64,000 bases of DNA, from NCBI RefSeq assembly GCF_030766725.1, contig NZ_JARQWR010000003.1:1-64000 (forward strand), in the 5' to 3' direction. Positions 1-7,430 of the stretch are shown here, piece after piece (the stretch's first letter is position 1; every line of letters starts with the position of its first letter). The position numbers were made by a program, and so were the translations under genes. This stretch comes from Flavobacterium aerium (GTDB lineage: Bacteria; Bacteroidota; Bacteroidia; Flavobacteriales; Flavobacteriaceae). The notes beneath the pieces were generated by a model. The model was given only the letters and a program-made list of their open reading frames with translations, was not told where the DNA came from and did not search any database.

Positions 1-290
1 TGGACTTAGCTAAGATTATCTCTGTGATGAAAGAATATCCAAAGATGAAGATTGATATTCGTTCGCATACCGATAGTAGAGCAACAGCTTCTTACAATGA
101 GAAACTCTCCAGTAGAAGAGCTAAATCGACAATGGAGTACATGATTAAAAATGGAATCGATAAAAGCAGACTCACCGCCAAAGGATATGGAGAATCACAA
201 TTAGTCAACAAATGTAGTGATGGTGTTCCTTGTTCCGAAGAAGAACATCAAGCCAATAGAAGAAGTGAGTTTATTATTACCGAAATGTAA
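1..290 (+). CDS. OmpA-family C-terminal peptidoglycan-binding domain (5' end cut off by window)
   Basis: The gene enters from the left edge: the reading frame is open from base 3, so the ATG/GTG codons near base 24 are internal. The roughly 95 visible residues form the end of an OmpA C-terminal domain. The order of motifs is typical: SHTDSR, then LSSRRAKS followed by a helix, then GYGE and a closing RRSEFII. The Asp of SHTDSR and the Arg of the SRRAKS helix are the residues that bind diaminopimelate in peptidoglycan. The whole protein is probably an outer-membrane protein tethering the envelope to the cell wall; the upstream domains are not visible. It is followed at once by a strong hairpin terminator. 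The family call is firm; the exact subtype is not known. Confidence 0.9.
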   Translation, partial: DLAKIISVMKEYPKMKIDIRSHTDSRATASYNEKLSSRRAKSTMEYMIKNGIDKSRLTAKGYGESQLVNKCSDGVPCSEEEHQANRRSEFIITEM

Positions 291-315
291 TACTAAACTG
301 AAAAAACAAAAAAGC

Positions 316-348
316 GAACGGCAATCCAATTGGATTGCCGTTTGCTTT
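316..348. terminator. bidirectional hairpin terminator
   Basis: A perfect inverted repeat (AACGGCAATCC, 4-base AATT loop, GGATTGCCGTT) is flanked by A-runs on the left and T-runs on the right. It can therefore end both the plus-strand OmpA-family gene and the convergent minus-strand CAP lipoprotein gene. Confidence 0.9.
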
Positions 349-351
349 TTA

Positions 352-855
352 TTATACTTTTATAAACATATTAGTATAGTATTTTTTGCCATTTTCTCCT
401 TGTCTTACAGAAATTCCAAAATGAGTGAAATTGCCTTCAATATTAGCTCTATGCTCAGGACTTTTCATCCATGCATTAAAAGCTGCCACTGGTGTAGCGT
501 AACTGTAAGCAACATTCTCAGATACTGTTTTAGCACCTAAAACTTGCATTAAATTTTGGGATCTTTCGGCGAAGTGATCGTGATTTACAACGTTGTTTTT
601 AATCATGTATTCGTTGTGTTCTTCAGACTTATAAGAAATGTGATTTATCGTCTGCAAAGGGTTTAAGCCCAAGCTTCTGCGATGTTCATTAAGCATTTCT
701 AATAATTTCACTTCAATAGCATCGTAGTCATAACTAGTGACTAACTCGCTGTTTGTTGTAACGATGTCGTCCTCTGTTGCATCAGAAGAAGAGCATGAAA
801 CAATTAGGAACAATAGAGCCATAGGCAATAATGTTCGAAACATTTTCGCTTGCAT
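352..855 (-). CDS. CAP-domain (SCP/PR1-like) lipoprotein
   Basis: This is a 167-residue protein with a lipoprotein signal: basic start, hydrophobic stretch, and LIVSC with Cys21 as the lipidated residue. An alternative start at 843 would put the Cys at 17. Residues about 45-167 are a bacterial CAP domain, showing LNEHRRSLGLNPL, the HNEYM helix, NHDHF, a SENVAYS segment, WMKSPEHRANIEG and the closing FTHFGISV...YYTNMF strand. CAP proteins are extracellular or periplasmic; bacterial members have been linked to defence, adhesion or hydrolysis, but no reaction can be assigned here. His residues in NHDHF and SPEHR match the usual CAP cavity. It stands alone, convergent with the OmpA-family gene. 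Confidence 0.88.
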   Translation of the reverse strand: MQAKMFRTLLPMALLFLIVSCSSSDATEDDIVTTNSELVTSYDYDAIEVKLLEMLNEHRRSLGLNPLQTINHISYKSEEHNEYMIKNNVVNHDHFAERSQNLMQVLGAKTVSENVAYSYATPVAAFNAWMKSPEHRANIEGNFTHFGISVRQGENGKKYYTNMFIKV

Positions 856-1058
856 AGTAGGTTAAGATTTTGGAGGCAAAAAAAGGATGTGGGGCAAACT
901 TTTTATGACTCTTGTTAATTATCCGTTAAACGGTATTCTAGATTTGGGAATACAAAAATACAATTTCACATATAAATTTACAAGTAATAATCCATAAAAC
1001 CAACTATTTATCAAGCAAAAATTACGAATTCTCTATTTAAAAATATTATTTCGTTGAA

Positions 1059-1706
1059 TTATGGTGAGAGTCTATCAATTTTCCATGAGTAATTTTCTTG
1101 CAAACGGTATCGAATTCTATCATGTAATCTATTAGCCCTACCCTGCCAGAATTCTACTTCTACAGGAGTAACAATAAATCCACCCCAGTTATTGGGTCTG
1201 GGAATTTCTTTACCTTCAAATTCAGTCTCTAATTGGGCTAATTTAGCTTCTAGAATAGCTCTTGATGCAATAACCGCGCTTTGTTCGGAAACAATTGCTC
1301 CTAGCTTACTTCCATCAGGTCTAGAGGCGAAATAGTTATCTGAAACAGCTTCTATTGTTTTAGTGGCGATTCCTTTAATAATAACTTGGCGTTCTGAACT
1401 TGGCCAGAAAAAGGAAAGGCATACGTGTGGATTGTTTATAATTGCTTTGCCTTTTTCAGAATCATAGTTGGTATAGAAAATAAATCCTTCTTCGGTAAAT
1501 TTCTTTAGCAAAACTACTCTGGATTTCGGAAAACCATCTAAACCAATTGTAGAAATGGTCATTGCATTTATCTCATCTACTCCTCCTGCATCTTCAACTT
1601 CATGAAACCATTTTTTAAAAAAGTTAATTGGATCTTCTGTCAAATTGGTTTCAATCAATTCACTTTTTTCGTATGATTTTCTATAATTACTTAAATCTTC
1701 TATCAT
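1059..1706 (-). CDS. pdxH: pyridoxamine 5'-phosphate oxidase
   Basis: PdxH oxidises pyridoxamine or pyridoxine 5'-phosphate to pyridoxal 5'-phosphate with FMN and O2 in the cytoplasm. The 215-residue protein is full length compared with E. coli (218). FMN-contact segments are visible in order: SRVVLLK, FYTNYDSEKG, SSERQVIIKG, SEQSAVIASR, and the C-terminal WQGRANRLHDR followed by the usual W...RLSP ending that binds PLP. It is the last gene of a minus-strand run after rnz with a 56-base gap, so it may be co-transcribed. No anomalies. Confidence 0.96.
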   Translation of the reverse strand: MIEDLSNYRKSYEKSELIETNLTEDPINFFKKWFHEVEDAGGVDEINAMTISTIGLDGFPKSRVVLLKKFTEEGFIFYTNYDSEKGKAIINNPHVCLSFFWPSSERQVIIKGIATKTIEAVSDNYFASRPDGSKLGAIVSEQSAVIASRAILEAKLAQLETEFEGKEIPRPNNWGGFIVTPVEVEFWQGRANRLHDRIRYRLQENYSWKIDRLSP

Positions 1707-1762
1707 TTATAATTGTATTGGAATGTCATTAAAATTGTATCAGCAAGGTACAAATTATCTCA

Positions 1763-2668
1763 CTAGAACTCAAAAGAGGCACCGTCATCTCCTAAAAGAA
1801 TATTAGGAAAAATTGGTGTTGCTTCTTCTTTAAATTTTATAATGGATTCATATCTAGTAGAATAATGTCCTAGTACTAATTGTTGTACATTGGCTTGTAA
1901 TGCAATTGTTGCTGCTTCTTGCGCAGTGCTATGCATTGTTTTTTTTGCTAATTCTGCTTCTGCTTGTAAAAAGGTAGATTCGTGATATAATACATCGACA
2001 TCTTTAATAATTGGAACTATAGTAGGATCAAAAATAGTATCAGAGCAGAAGGCGTAACTTTTTGGTGCTGGTGGATCGAATGTAATTTCTTTATTTGAAA
2101 TTATAGTTCCATCATCTAGGGTTATGTCACCTCCATTTTTTATTTTCTGAAAATAGCATTTATCTATTTCATGATGTTGCACTCGATCAATATTAAGTTT
2201 GCGCTCCCCTACTTTCTCTTGAAATAAGTATCCATTGGTATACACACGATGTTGTAAGGGAATGGTTTTTACAATTACTTTATCATCTTCAAATACTATT
2301 TCAGATGTTTTTTCGGTTAACTCGTGAAAGTATAAGTTATAGTGTGTCCATGAATTGGATAATTTCAACTGTAGTGTTATAACTTCTTTGATTCCTTTAG
2401 GTCCGTATACATGTAGATCGGTAGTACGATTGAGTAAACTAAAGCTCGAAATAAGTCCGACTAATCCATAAAAATGATCTCCATGTAAATGGGAGATAAA
2501 AATATGGTTAATGCTTAAAAACTTGATTTTGTTTTTTCTGAGTTGTACTTGTGTTCCTTCTCCACAATCAATTAAAAATAGTCTATTTTTAATTTCTAAT
2601 ACTTGTGCTGTTGGGTTTGTAAAAGTTCGCGGTGTTGCGGCATAACAGCCCAGTATCGTCAGTTTCAT
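1763..2668 (-). CDS. rnz: ribonuclease Z (tRNA 3' processing endonuclease)
   Basis: This zinc endonuclease trims tRNA 3' trailers. The 301-residue protein has the metallo-beta-lactamase core with the signature SHLHGDHFYG near residues 59-68, preceded by the strand FLIDCGEGTQ. Later metal or phosphate contacts appear as CSDTIFDP, YHESTF and LGHYSTRY. Length matches the short bacterial form of about 300 residues. It follows the STAS-like gene in the same direction after a 188-base spacer containing a structured element (2770-2843), and precedes pdxH. Confidence 0.95.
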   Translation of the reverse strand: MKLTILGCYAATPRTFTNPTAQVLEIKNRLFLIDCGEGTQVQLRKNKIKFLSINHIFISHLHGDHFYGLVGLISSFSLLNRTTDLHVYGPKGIKEVITLQLKLSNSWTHYNLYFHELTEKTSEIVFEDDKVIVKTIPLQHRVYTNGYLFQEKVGERKLNIDRVQHHEIDKCYFQKIKNGGDITLDDGTIISNKEITFDPPAPKSYAFCSDTIFDPTIVPIIKDVDVLYHESTFLQAEAELAKKTMHSTAQEAATIALQANVQQLVLGHYSTRYESIIKFKEEATPIFPNILLGDDGASFEF

Positions 2669-2769
2669 ACTAATATATATTAATAGTTTGTGTGGTAATG
2701 AGCCAAACTAATTATGCTTATTAGAACTTTATAATACTTTTGATAATTCTAGTATTTCAGTTCTTTATT

Positions 2770-2843
2770 AGCCCTGATTGTAGTGGCATCCTTTATGTTC
2801 ATTTTGTAGAACATAAAGATAAAACGGAAAGCAGGATATAGCT
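2770..2843 (-). other. structured intergenic element between the STAS-like gene and rnz
   Basis: On the minus strand an outer pairing (AGC...CCTG with CAGG...GCT) encloses a 10-bp perfect hairpin whose arms are CTTTATGTTC at 2791-2800 and GAACATAAAG at 2809-2818. The flanks on the plus strand read GATTGTAGTGGCATCC on one side and CGGAAAGCAGGATATAGC on the other. From memory these flanks resemble a hairpin element seen in intergenic spacers of Flavobacterium relatives, but I cannot verify that. No U-tract follows, so a plain intrinsic terminator is unlikely. Function unknown. Confidence 0.5.
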
Positions 2844-2856
2844 TTAAATAATGAAT

Positions 2857-3189
2857 TTAAAATCCTAAATCTCTTTCAATTTCTTCCATTTCAATGATGT
2901 CATTTGCTTCCAAAACTGTTGGGACAATAATCATTTCTTCTGGAGTATCATTAAATTCAAAATCTTTAATGGCAATCACGAAGGATTTTTTTGCTGCACG
3001 GTGTTGATTGGATAGTGCTAAAAATGACAATACATTTTTTAATTTCAGATCGTTGTACGCCGTAATATCAATAATCAGATTATGATCTTTGAAACTATGG
3101 TATTCGGTTGTCAGTTTGTCTACAAATGCTTGTAAATCTCCTTGCGTATCTTTGACAGTGATTGTATGTCCGTTTTTATCTACTTTCAT
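2857..3189 (-). CDS. small STAS-like protein of the pyr operon (often annotated ribonuclease Z)
   Basis: This is a 110-residue soluble protein without signal or membrane segments. Its pattern is that of a STAS / anti-sigma-antagonist fold: KNGHTITVKD, a helix with FVDKLTTEY, the strand NLIIDITAYNDL, a helix KLKNVLSFLALSNQHRAAKKSFVIAI, and an acidic C-terminus IIEMEEIERDLGF. It starts two bases after the pyrB stop, so it is translationally linked to pyrB. From memory, homologues at this spot in Flavobacteria are sometimes named ribonuclease Z because they sit next to rnz; it has no metallo-beta-lactamase motif and that name is not supported. A role is not known. Confidence 0.7.
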   Translation of the reverse strand: MKVDKNGHTITVKDTQGDLQAFVDKLTTEYHSFKDHNLIIDITAYNDLKLKNVLSFLALSNQHRAAKKSFVIAIKDFEFNDTPEEMIIVPTVLEANDIIEMEEIERDLGF

Positions 3190-3191
3190 AA

Positions 3192-4118
3192 TTATTGAAT
3201 TTTTGATGCTAAAAGATAAATTACTGCCATTCGGATTGCTACACCATTTTCGACTTGGTTTAGGATAACCGATTGCTGAGAGTCAGCCACATCACTTGTA
3301 ATCTCTACTCCTCTATTAATAGGTCCTGGATGTAAAATTACAATTTCTTTATTCAATGAATCTAAAAGCGTTTTATCTAATCCGTATTGTTGTGAGTATT
3401 CTCGTGTTGAAGGAAAATAATTCACATCCATTCTTTCATTTTGTACACGAAGCATGTTTGCTACATCACACCATTCAAGAGCTTTTCGTAAATTTGGTTC
3501 TACTTTTACACCTAATGATTCAATATGTTTTGGTATTAACGTTTTTGGTCCACATACCTTAACTTCTGCTCCTTGCATTTGTAAAGCAAAAATATTAGAT
3601 AATGCTACTCTGGAATGTAATATATCTCCAACAATGACAATCTTTTTACCGGCTACATCTCCTAACTTTTCTCGAATTGAAAAAGAATCTAAAAGTGCTT
3701 GTGTTGGATGTTCATGAGCACCATCTCCTGCATTTACAATACTTGCTTTTACATTTTTAGAAAGAAAATAGGCTGCTCCAGGATTTGAGTGTCGCATGAC
3801 TACCATATCTACTTTCATTGAAAGAATATTATTGACTGTATCAATAAGTGTTTCTCCTTTTTTTACTGAAGATTGTGCTGCAGAGAAGCTTATTACATCG
3901 GCAGATAATCTTTTTTGTGCTAATTCAAAGGAAAGTTTTGTTCTGGTACTGTTTTCAAAAAATATATTAGCAATTGTAATATCTCTTAATGAAGGAACTT
4001 TCTTTATGGGTCTATTGATAACTTCTTTAAAATGATCGGCTGTTTCAAAAATAAGGTCAATATCTTGTTTAGTAATATATTTTATTCCTAATAAATGATT
4101 TACGCTTAATTCTTTCAT
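3192..4118 (-). CDS. pyrB: aspartate carbamoyltransferase catalytic chain
   Basis: PyrB condenses carbamoyl phosphate with aspartate, the first committed step of pyrimidine synthesis. The 308-residue protein carries FFENSTRTKLSF (carbamoyl-phosphate loop), MRHSNPGAA, HEHPTQALLD, and HPGPINRGVEI near the C-terminus, all diagnostic. No regulatory chain pyrI is present beside it. It lies 25 bases after pyrR on the minus strand, and two bases before the STAS-like gene, which argues for one transcript pyrR-pyrB-STAS. Confidence 0.97.
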   Translation of the reverse strand: MKELSVNHLLGIKYITKQDIDLIFETADHFKEVINRPIKKVPSLRDITIANIFFENSTRTKLSFELAQKRLSADVISFSAAQSSVKKGETLIDTVNNILSMKVDMVVMRHSNPGAAYFLSKNVKASIVNAGDGAHEHPTQALLDSFSIREKLGDVAGKKIVIVGDILHSRVALSNIFALQMQGAEVKVCGPKTLIPKHIESLGVKVEPNLRKALEWCDVANMLRVQNERMDVNYFPSTREYSQQYGLDKTLLDSLNKEIVILHPGPINRGVEITSDVADSQQSVILNQVENGVAIRMAVIYLLASKIQ

Positions 4119-4143
4119 TTTGGTTTAGGTTCTGGGTTTTAGA

Positions 4144-4707
4144 TTAAGATTTTTGACGTTCTGCTTTTTGACTTTCGACAAGATATACTCCATCTTCTCC
4201 GTCTTGTTCTTTCCAACTTACTTTGACTTTTTCGTTATTGATAGCATCAACTTGTCGGCCTCTGTAATCAGGCTGAATTGGTAAGTGACGGCTAAAACGA
4301 CGATCAATAAGTACTAGTAATTCAATTTCTGCAGGTCTTCCAAAAGATTGTATTGCTGTTAATGCCGAACGAATGCTTCGTCCAGTATATAATACATCAT
4401 CAATAAAAATTACTTTTTTGTTTTCTACTAAAAAGTTAATTTGTGTTTTATTGGCTTCTAATGGTTTTTCTGTTCTTCTGAAATCATCTCTAAAGAAGGT
4501 GATGTCTAAATATCCTAAAGCAATTTGATTTATTTTGTATTCTTTTTCTAAAATCTCTTTTAATCTTTCTGCTAAAAAACTCCCACGGGGCTGAATTCCA
4601 ATCAAAATAGTGTCTGAAAAATCAAGATGTTTTTCAATTAATTGACAGGCCAAACGGTGAAGAATGATATTGACTTCTTTTGAAGTGAGCAATATTTTTT
4701 GACTCAT
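4144..4707 (-). CDS. pyrR: PyrR: bifunctional pyr operon regulator / uracil phosphoribosyltransferase
   Basis: The frame is open further upstream to 4782, but those residues are not conserved-looking and the ATG at 4705-4707 gives the usual N-terminus (MSQKILLTSKEV) and about 187 residues. The type I phosphoribosyltransferase core is clear: GIQPRGSFLAERL, the PRPP loop VIFIDDVLYTGRSIRSAL, and VLIDRRFSRHLPIQPDYRG. In Gram-positive bacteria PyrR binds pyr mRNA; in Bacteroidota its RNA-binding role is less certain, though its position at the head of pyrB fits. I see no obvious PyrR-type anti-antiterminator upstream. Confidence 0.93.
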   Translation of the reverse strand: MSQKILLTSKEVNIILHRLACQLIEKHLDFSDTILIGIQPRGSFLAERLKEILEKEYKINQIALGYLDITFFRDDFRRTEKPLEANKTQINFLVENKKVIFIDDVLYTGRSIRSALTAIQSFGRPAEIELLVLIDRRFSRHLPIQPDYRGRQVDAINNEKVKVSWKEQDGEDGVYLVESQKAERQKS

Positions 4708-4836
4708 AATGCTGGGTTGTGTTTGGTGTGTAAAAATAGGGAAAATTTCAAAAAAAATAGAGCTTTCTTTGTAAAAAAACATTTCCTTTTTAATTTGTCA
4801 TAAAAATGACTGTTTTCGCACAAATTAGATTTGATA

Positions 4837-4851
4837 TCGGTACTTAACCGA
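4837..4851. promoter_or_regulatory. inverted repeat upstream of the XRE-cupin regulator
   Basis: TCGGT and ACCGA arms flank a 5-base spacer, 44 bases before the regulator's ATG in the divergent spacer with pyrR. A perfect short palindrome at this place is a candidate autoregulatory operator. Whether it is bound is inference. Confidence 0.35.
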
Positions 4852-4894
4852 AATTATTTCTATATTTTTATATTCTGTTAATATAATTTCCCCT

Positions 4895-5470
4895 ATGGAC
4901 GACTATTTAATTGGTATTGGTAAACGAATCAAAGAGATTCGAAAAAATAATAAAAAAACGATTAGTGAAATAGCGGATCAGGCTGCTGTAAGTAATGGTT
5001 TAATTTCTAAAATAGAGAATGGTCGTACGATTCCTTCACTTCCAGTATTATTGAATATCATTAGTGCTCTTGAAATTGATGTCAGTTTGTTTTTTGAACC
5101 TTTAGCACTAAGCCAAAGTGCTCCTTATATTGTGACACGTGCGGCGGAACATACCTTAATAGAAAAAGAAATTGACGCTAAGGGATTTACTTATCATCAT
5201 ATTTTTAGCAAGCAAATTGCTTCATTGGGTTTTGAAGCGGTACTTCTCACTGTTGATCCACAATCACATCGCGAAAAAGTAGAGACAGATGCCTATGAGT
5301 TCAAATATGTATTGAATGGTTCTATTACGTATAGCATCGGAGAAAACGAAGTTACACTAGACCAAGGTGATTCTTTATTTTTTGATGGAAGGATTCCGCA
5401 TGTACCGATTAATAATTCATCGGCTTCATGTACTATGTTAGTCCTTTATTTCTTTATGAAAACGGAATAA
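4895..5470 (+). CDS. XRE-family regulator with C-terminal cupin domain
   Basis: This is a 191-residue cytoplasmic regulator. Residues about 7-62 are an HTH_3 domain (IGKRIKEIRKNNKKTISEIA, SNGLISKIENGRTIPSLPVL). Residues about 110-185 are a cupin_2 barrel (EFKYVLNGSITYSI, LDQGDSLFFDGRIPHVP) that would sense a small ligand. Such XRE-cupin proteins often control the neighbouring amine or organic acid catabolic genes. It ends 71 bases from the convergent PhnX-like gene and is the only regulator beside the predicted phosphonate locus, so local control is likely. The ligand is unknown; an aminophosphonate or aldehyde would fit. Confidence 0.9.
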   Translation: MDDYLIGIGKRIKEIRKNNKKTISEIADQAAVSNGLISKIENGRTIPSLPVLLNIISALEIDVSLFFEPLALSQSAPYIVTRAAEHTLIEKEIDAKGFTYHHIFSKQIASLGFEAVLLTVDPQSHREKVETDAYEFKYVLNGSITYSIGENEVTLDQGDSLFFDGRIPHVPINNSSASCTMLVLYFFMKTE

Positions 5471-5480
5471 ATATGAAATA

Positions 5481-5530
5481 AACGAATCGCAGTTTTGCTG
5501 GCTTTGATCACCGAAAACTGCGACCGTTTG
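5481..5530. terminator. hairpin between convergent regulator and PhnX-like gene
   Basis: TCGCAGTTTT and AAAACTGCGA arms (5487-5523), extended by AAACG/CGTTT outside, form a stable stem between two convergent stop codons. The U-tract is weak on both strands, so it is probably a bidirectional terminator or an mRNA-end stabiliser. Confidence 0.6.
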
Positions 5531-5541
5531 TTCCTTCCTAA

Positions 5542-6261
5542 TTAGTTACTCTCAAAAACTAATGGTAATGCTCCTATGGAATTTAGTAATCCATCATTTG
5601 GTATTTCCTTTAATTGTTCTACTGTATGTGTACCGTTGATTACTCCTAAACTAAGTAATACATTGGCATTTTTGCCGGATTGTAAATCGGATGGTGTATC
5701 TCCAATATTAATTACTTTCTTTGAATCGCTGATATTCAATAGTTTCATTGCTTTAAAAATCATATCGGGGGCTGGTCTACCATTTTCAACTTCATCACTG
5801 GCAATTGATGCTTGGATTATAGTATTGCTATTCCCTACTCTATTTTCATTTAATCCTTCTAGCCATCCTAATTTATCTAAAATAATATCGGTTACGGTAC
5901 GGTAAAATCCTGTTGTTAAAGCAATTTGAATATTATGCATTTTTAAAAACTCAAAGGTTTCTAAACATCCTTCTGTTGGTTTTATGATTGCATTTCTATA
6001 GTGATCTTCTAATATTGTTTTAAATGTATTAAAGGAATAATTCACTGATTGTTGCCATTCTTCATTTCGTTGTCCTAATTGTTTTTGCCAAAAGGTTTCA
6101 AAAACAAAGATTTTTGACCATCCCTGAACGGCTAAAATTTCTTCTTCGATCATTATTAAACCTGTTTGCTTTGTGGCTTTTGCAAAGCATGTTTCTACTT
6201 CTTTTTTATCTGAAATGGTCGTTCCCGCCATATCAAAAGTTACTAATTCTATCTTTTGCAT
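5542..6261 (-). CDS. PhnX-like phosphonatase (HAD family, TIGR03351 type)
   Basis: The protein has 239 residues. The HAD nucleophile motif is DMAGTT (Asp10), the DxAGT variant that marks phosphonoacetaldehyde hydrolase and its close relatives rather than ordinary HAD phosphatases. Lys50 in the cap (VQGWSKIF) falls where PhnX has its Schiff-base lysine, and the GRPAPD segment has Arg in place of the usual HAD lysine. Acidic motif III is GDTPSD. These features predict C-P bond cleavage of phosphonoacetaldehyde or a close relative. The TIGR03351 family typically sits beside an FAD oxidoreductase instead of the PhnW transaminase, exactly as here. It is the last gene of the minus-strand locus, 20 bases after the oxidase gene. 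Substrate (plain versus hydroxylated aldehyde) is inference. Confidence 0.88.
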   Translation of the reverse strand: MQKIELVTFDMAGTTISDKKEVETCFAKATKQTGLIMIEEEILAVQGWSKIFVFETFWQKQLGQRNEEWQQSVNYSFNTFKTILEDHYRNAIIKPTEGCLETFEFLKMHNIQIALTTGFYRTVTDIILDKLGWLEGLNENRVGNSNTIIQASIASDEVENGRPAPDMIFKAMKLLNISDSKKVINIGDTPSDLQSGKNANVLLSLGVINGTHTVEQLKEIPNDGLLNSIGALPLVFESN

Positions 6262-6281
6262 GTATTACTTCTTTTCTTATT

Positions 6282-7430
6282 TTATAAAATCGTTTCCAAA
6301 TTATGTTTTGCAAATCCTGCACTACCTGTCATTCCTTTTCCTCCTATTCCTGTAACAATATGGATATTCCCGATATTCTTCATGAAAATATCTTTTGATT
6401 TGCATTGGGAATATAATCCGAACCATTTGTGTTGAATACTCCAATCGGGTAATTCAATAATTTTCTTTGCTTCTGCAATCATATAATCATTAATATCTTC
6501 ATTGCAGTCGAAACCCAACTCATCGCTTTCTTTTGCATCTTTATATTCATGGGAATCCCCTATAATGACTGAACCATCTGCTGCTTGCTTGAATAAGATA
6601 TGAACTCCCCATTTTTTATCTATGGAGTCTTTAGGTTCTTTACTCTTAATAGCATCCCAACTTGGACATTCACTAAAGCTTTCATATCTTCTAATTGATA
6701 ATCCGGTAAGAATTGATCCATTTAATGTATAGTTTGATTGCGGCTTTGTTTGCATCATTTGTAATTTTGACACTTCTAAATCACTGGCATTAAATTCTTC
6801 TGGGAATAGGATTTTAAAATCATGCCCACTACAAATAATAATTTTTGAAGCACTTAATTTTTGTCCATTTGACAAAATCGCTGTTGCACCGGTTGGTTCT
6901 GTTTCGCAATGTACTACCGTTGTATTATTTCTATATTCAAGTCCTTTTTCTGAAATTAAATACTGTAATAATCTATTTATCATTACACGGGGTTCTACAG
7001 TTACTTCTTCTGGGAAAAATAACCCTCCTACACAATAACTGCTTTTTAATCCTGTATATTGATTTAGACATTCTTCCTTTGTCAATAATTGTGAGGCATA
7101 TCCATTGCTTTTATTGATTGCATATAATTCTTCAATTAAGGTAAGTTCTTCTGGATTGGACGCTAAGTATACGGATCCATTTTGGCGCACAGTTAGGTCA
7201 AATTTTTGCTGTAATTCTTTATAAATAGACAAACTTTCTCTACCATAATTTTGCCACTTCTGGTCCATTCCAGAGGGTACTACTTGCCCAAAATTACGGA
7301 CAGTGGCACCTTGTGGTTCACTATTTTTCTCTATAAGAATTACTTTTAGTCCTCTTTGAATTGCATGATAAGCATGAAATGCTCCTAATGCTCCTCCTCC
7401 TACAATGAGTAGATCATGTTTTAAGCTCAT
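6282..7430 (-). CDS. FAD-dependent amine oxidase of the phosphonate-associated family (TIGR03364 type)
   Basis: This is a 382-residue DAO-type flavoprotein. An N-terminal Rossmann motif LLIVGGGALGAF (residues 7-18) ends in an acidic strand end (LIEKN). EPRVMINRLL, SASKIIICSGHDF and the closing VTGIGGKGMTGSAGFA are the usual substrate and FAD segments. The family is known to co-occur with PhnX-like hydrolases and is thought to deaminate an aminophosphonate oxidatively, giving a phosphonoaldehyde; work on related enzymes (PbfD) points to N-methylated aminoethylphosphonate. The start overlaps the end of the permease gene by 17 bases, showing tight coupling of transport and oxidation. No signal peptide, so cytoplasmic. 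Confidence 0.87.
   Translation of the reverse strand: MSLKHDLLIVGGGALGAFHAYHAIQRGLKVILIEKNSEPQGATVRNFGQVVPSGMDQKWQNYGRESLSIYKELQQKFDLTVRQNGSVYLASNPEELTLIEELYAINKSNGYASQLLTKEECLNQYTGLKSSYCVGGLFFPEEVTVEPRVMINRLLQYLISEKGLEYRNNTTVVHCETEPTGATAILSNGQKLSASKIIICSGHDFKILFPEEFNASDLEVSKLQMMQTKPQSNYTLNGSILTGLSIRRYESFSECPSWDAIKSKEPKDSIDKKWGVHILFKQAADGSVIIGDSHEYKDAKESDELGFDCNEDINDYMIAEAKKIIELPDWSIQHKWFGLYSQCKSKDIFMKNIGNIHIVTGIGGKGMTGSAGFAKHNLETIL

Noticed and set aside
2857..3189. Second ribonuclease Z gene
   Set aside because: No histidine metal motif; sequence fits a STAS-like fold instead.
4708..4782. Longer N-terminus for PyrR
   Set aside because: The extra 25 residues are Phe/Ile-rich and absent from the family; the ATG at 4707 gives the normal start.
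5481..5530. Riboswitch between regulator and PhnX-like gene
   Set aside because: Lies between two stop codons, not upstream of any gene; better read as a terminator-type hairpin.
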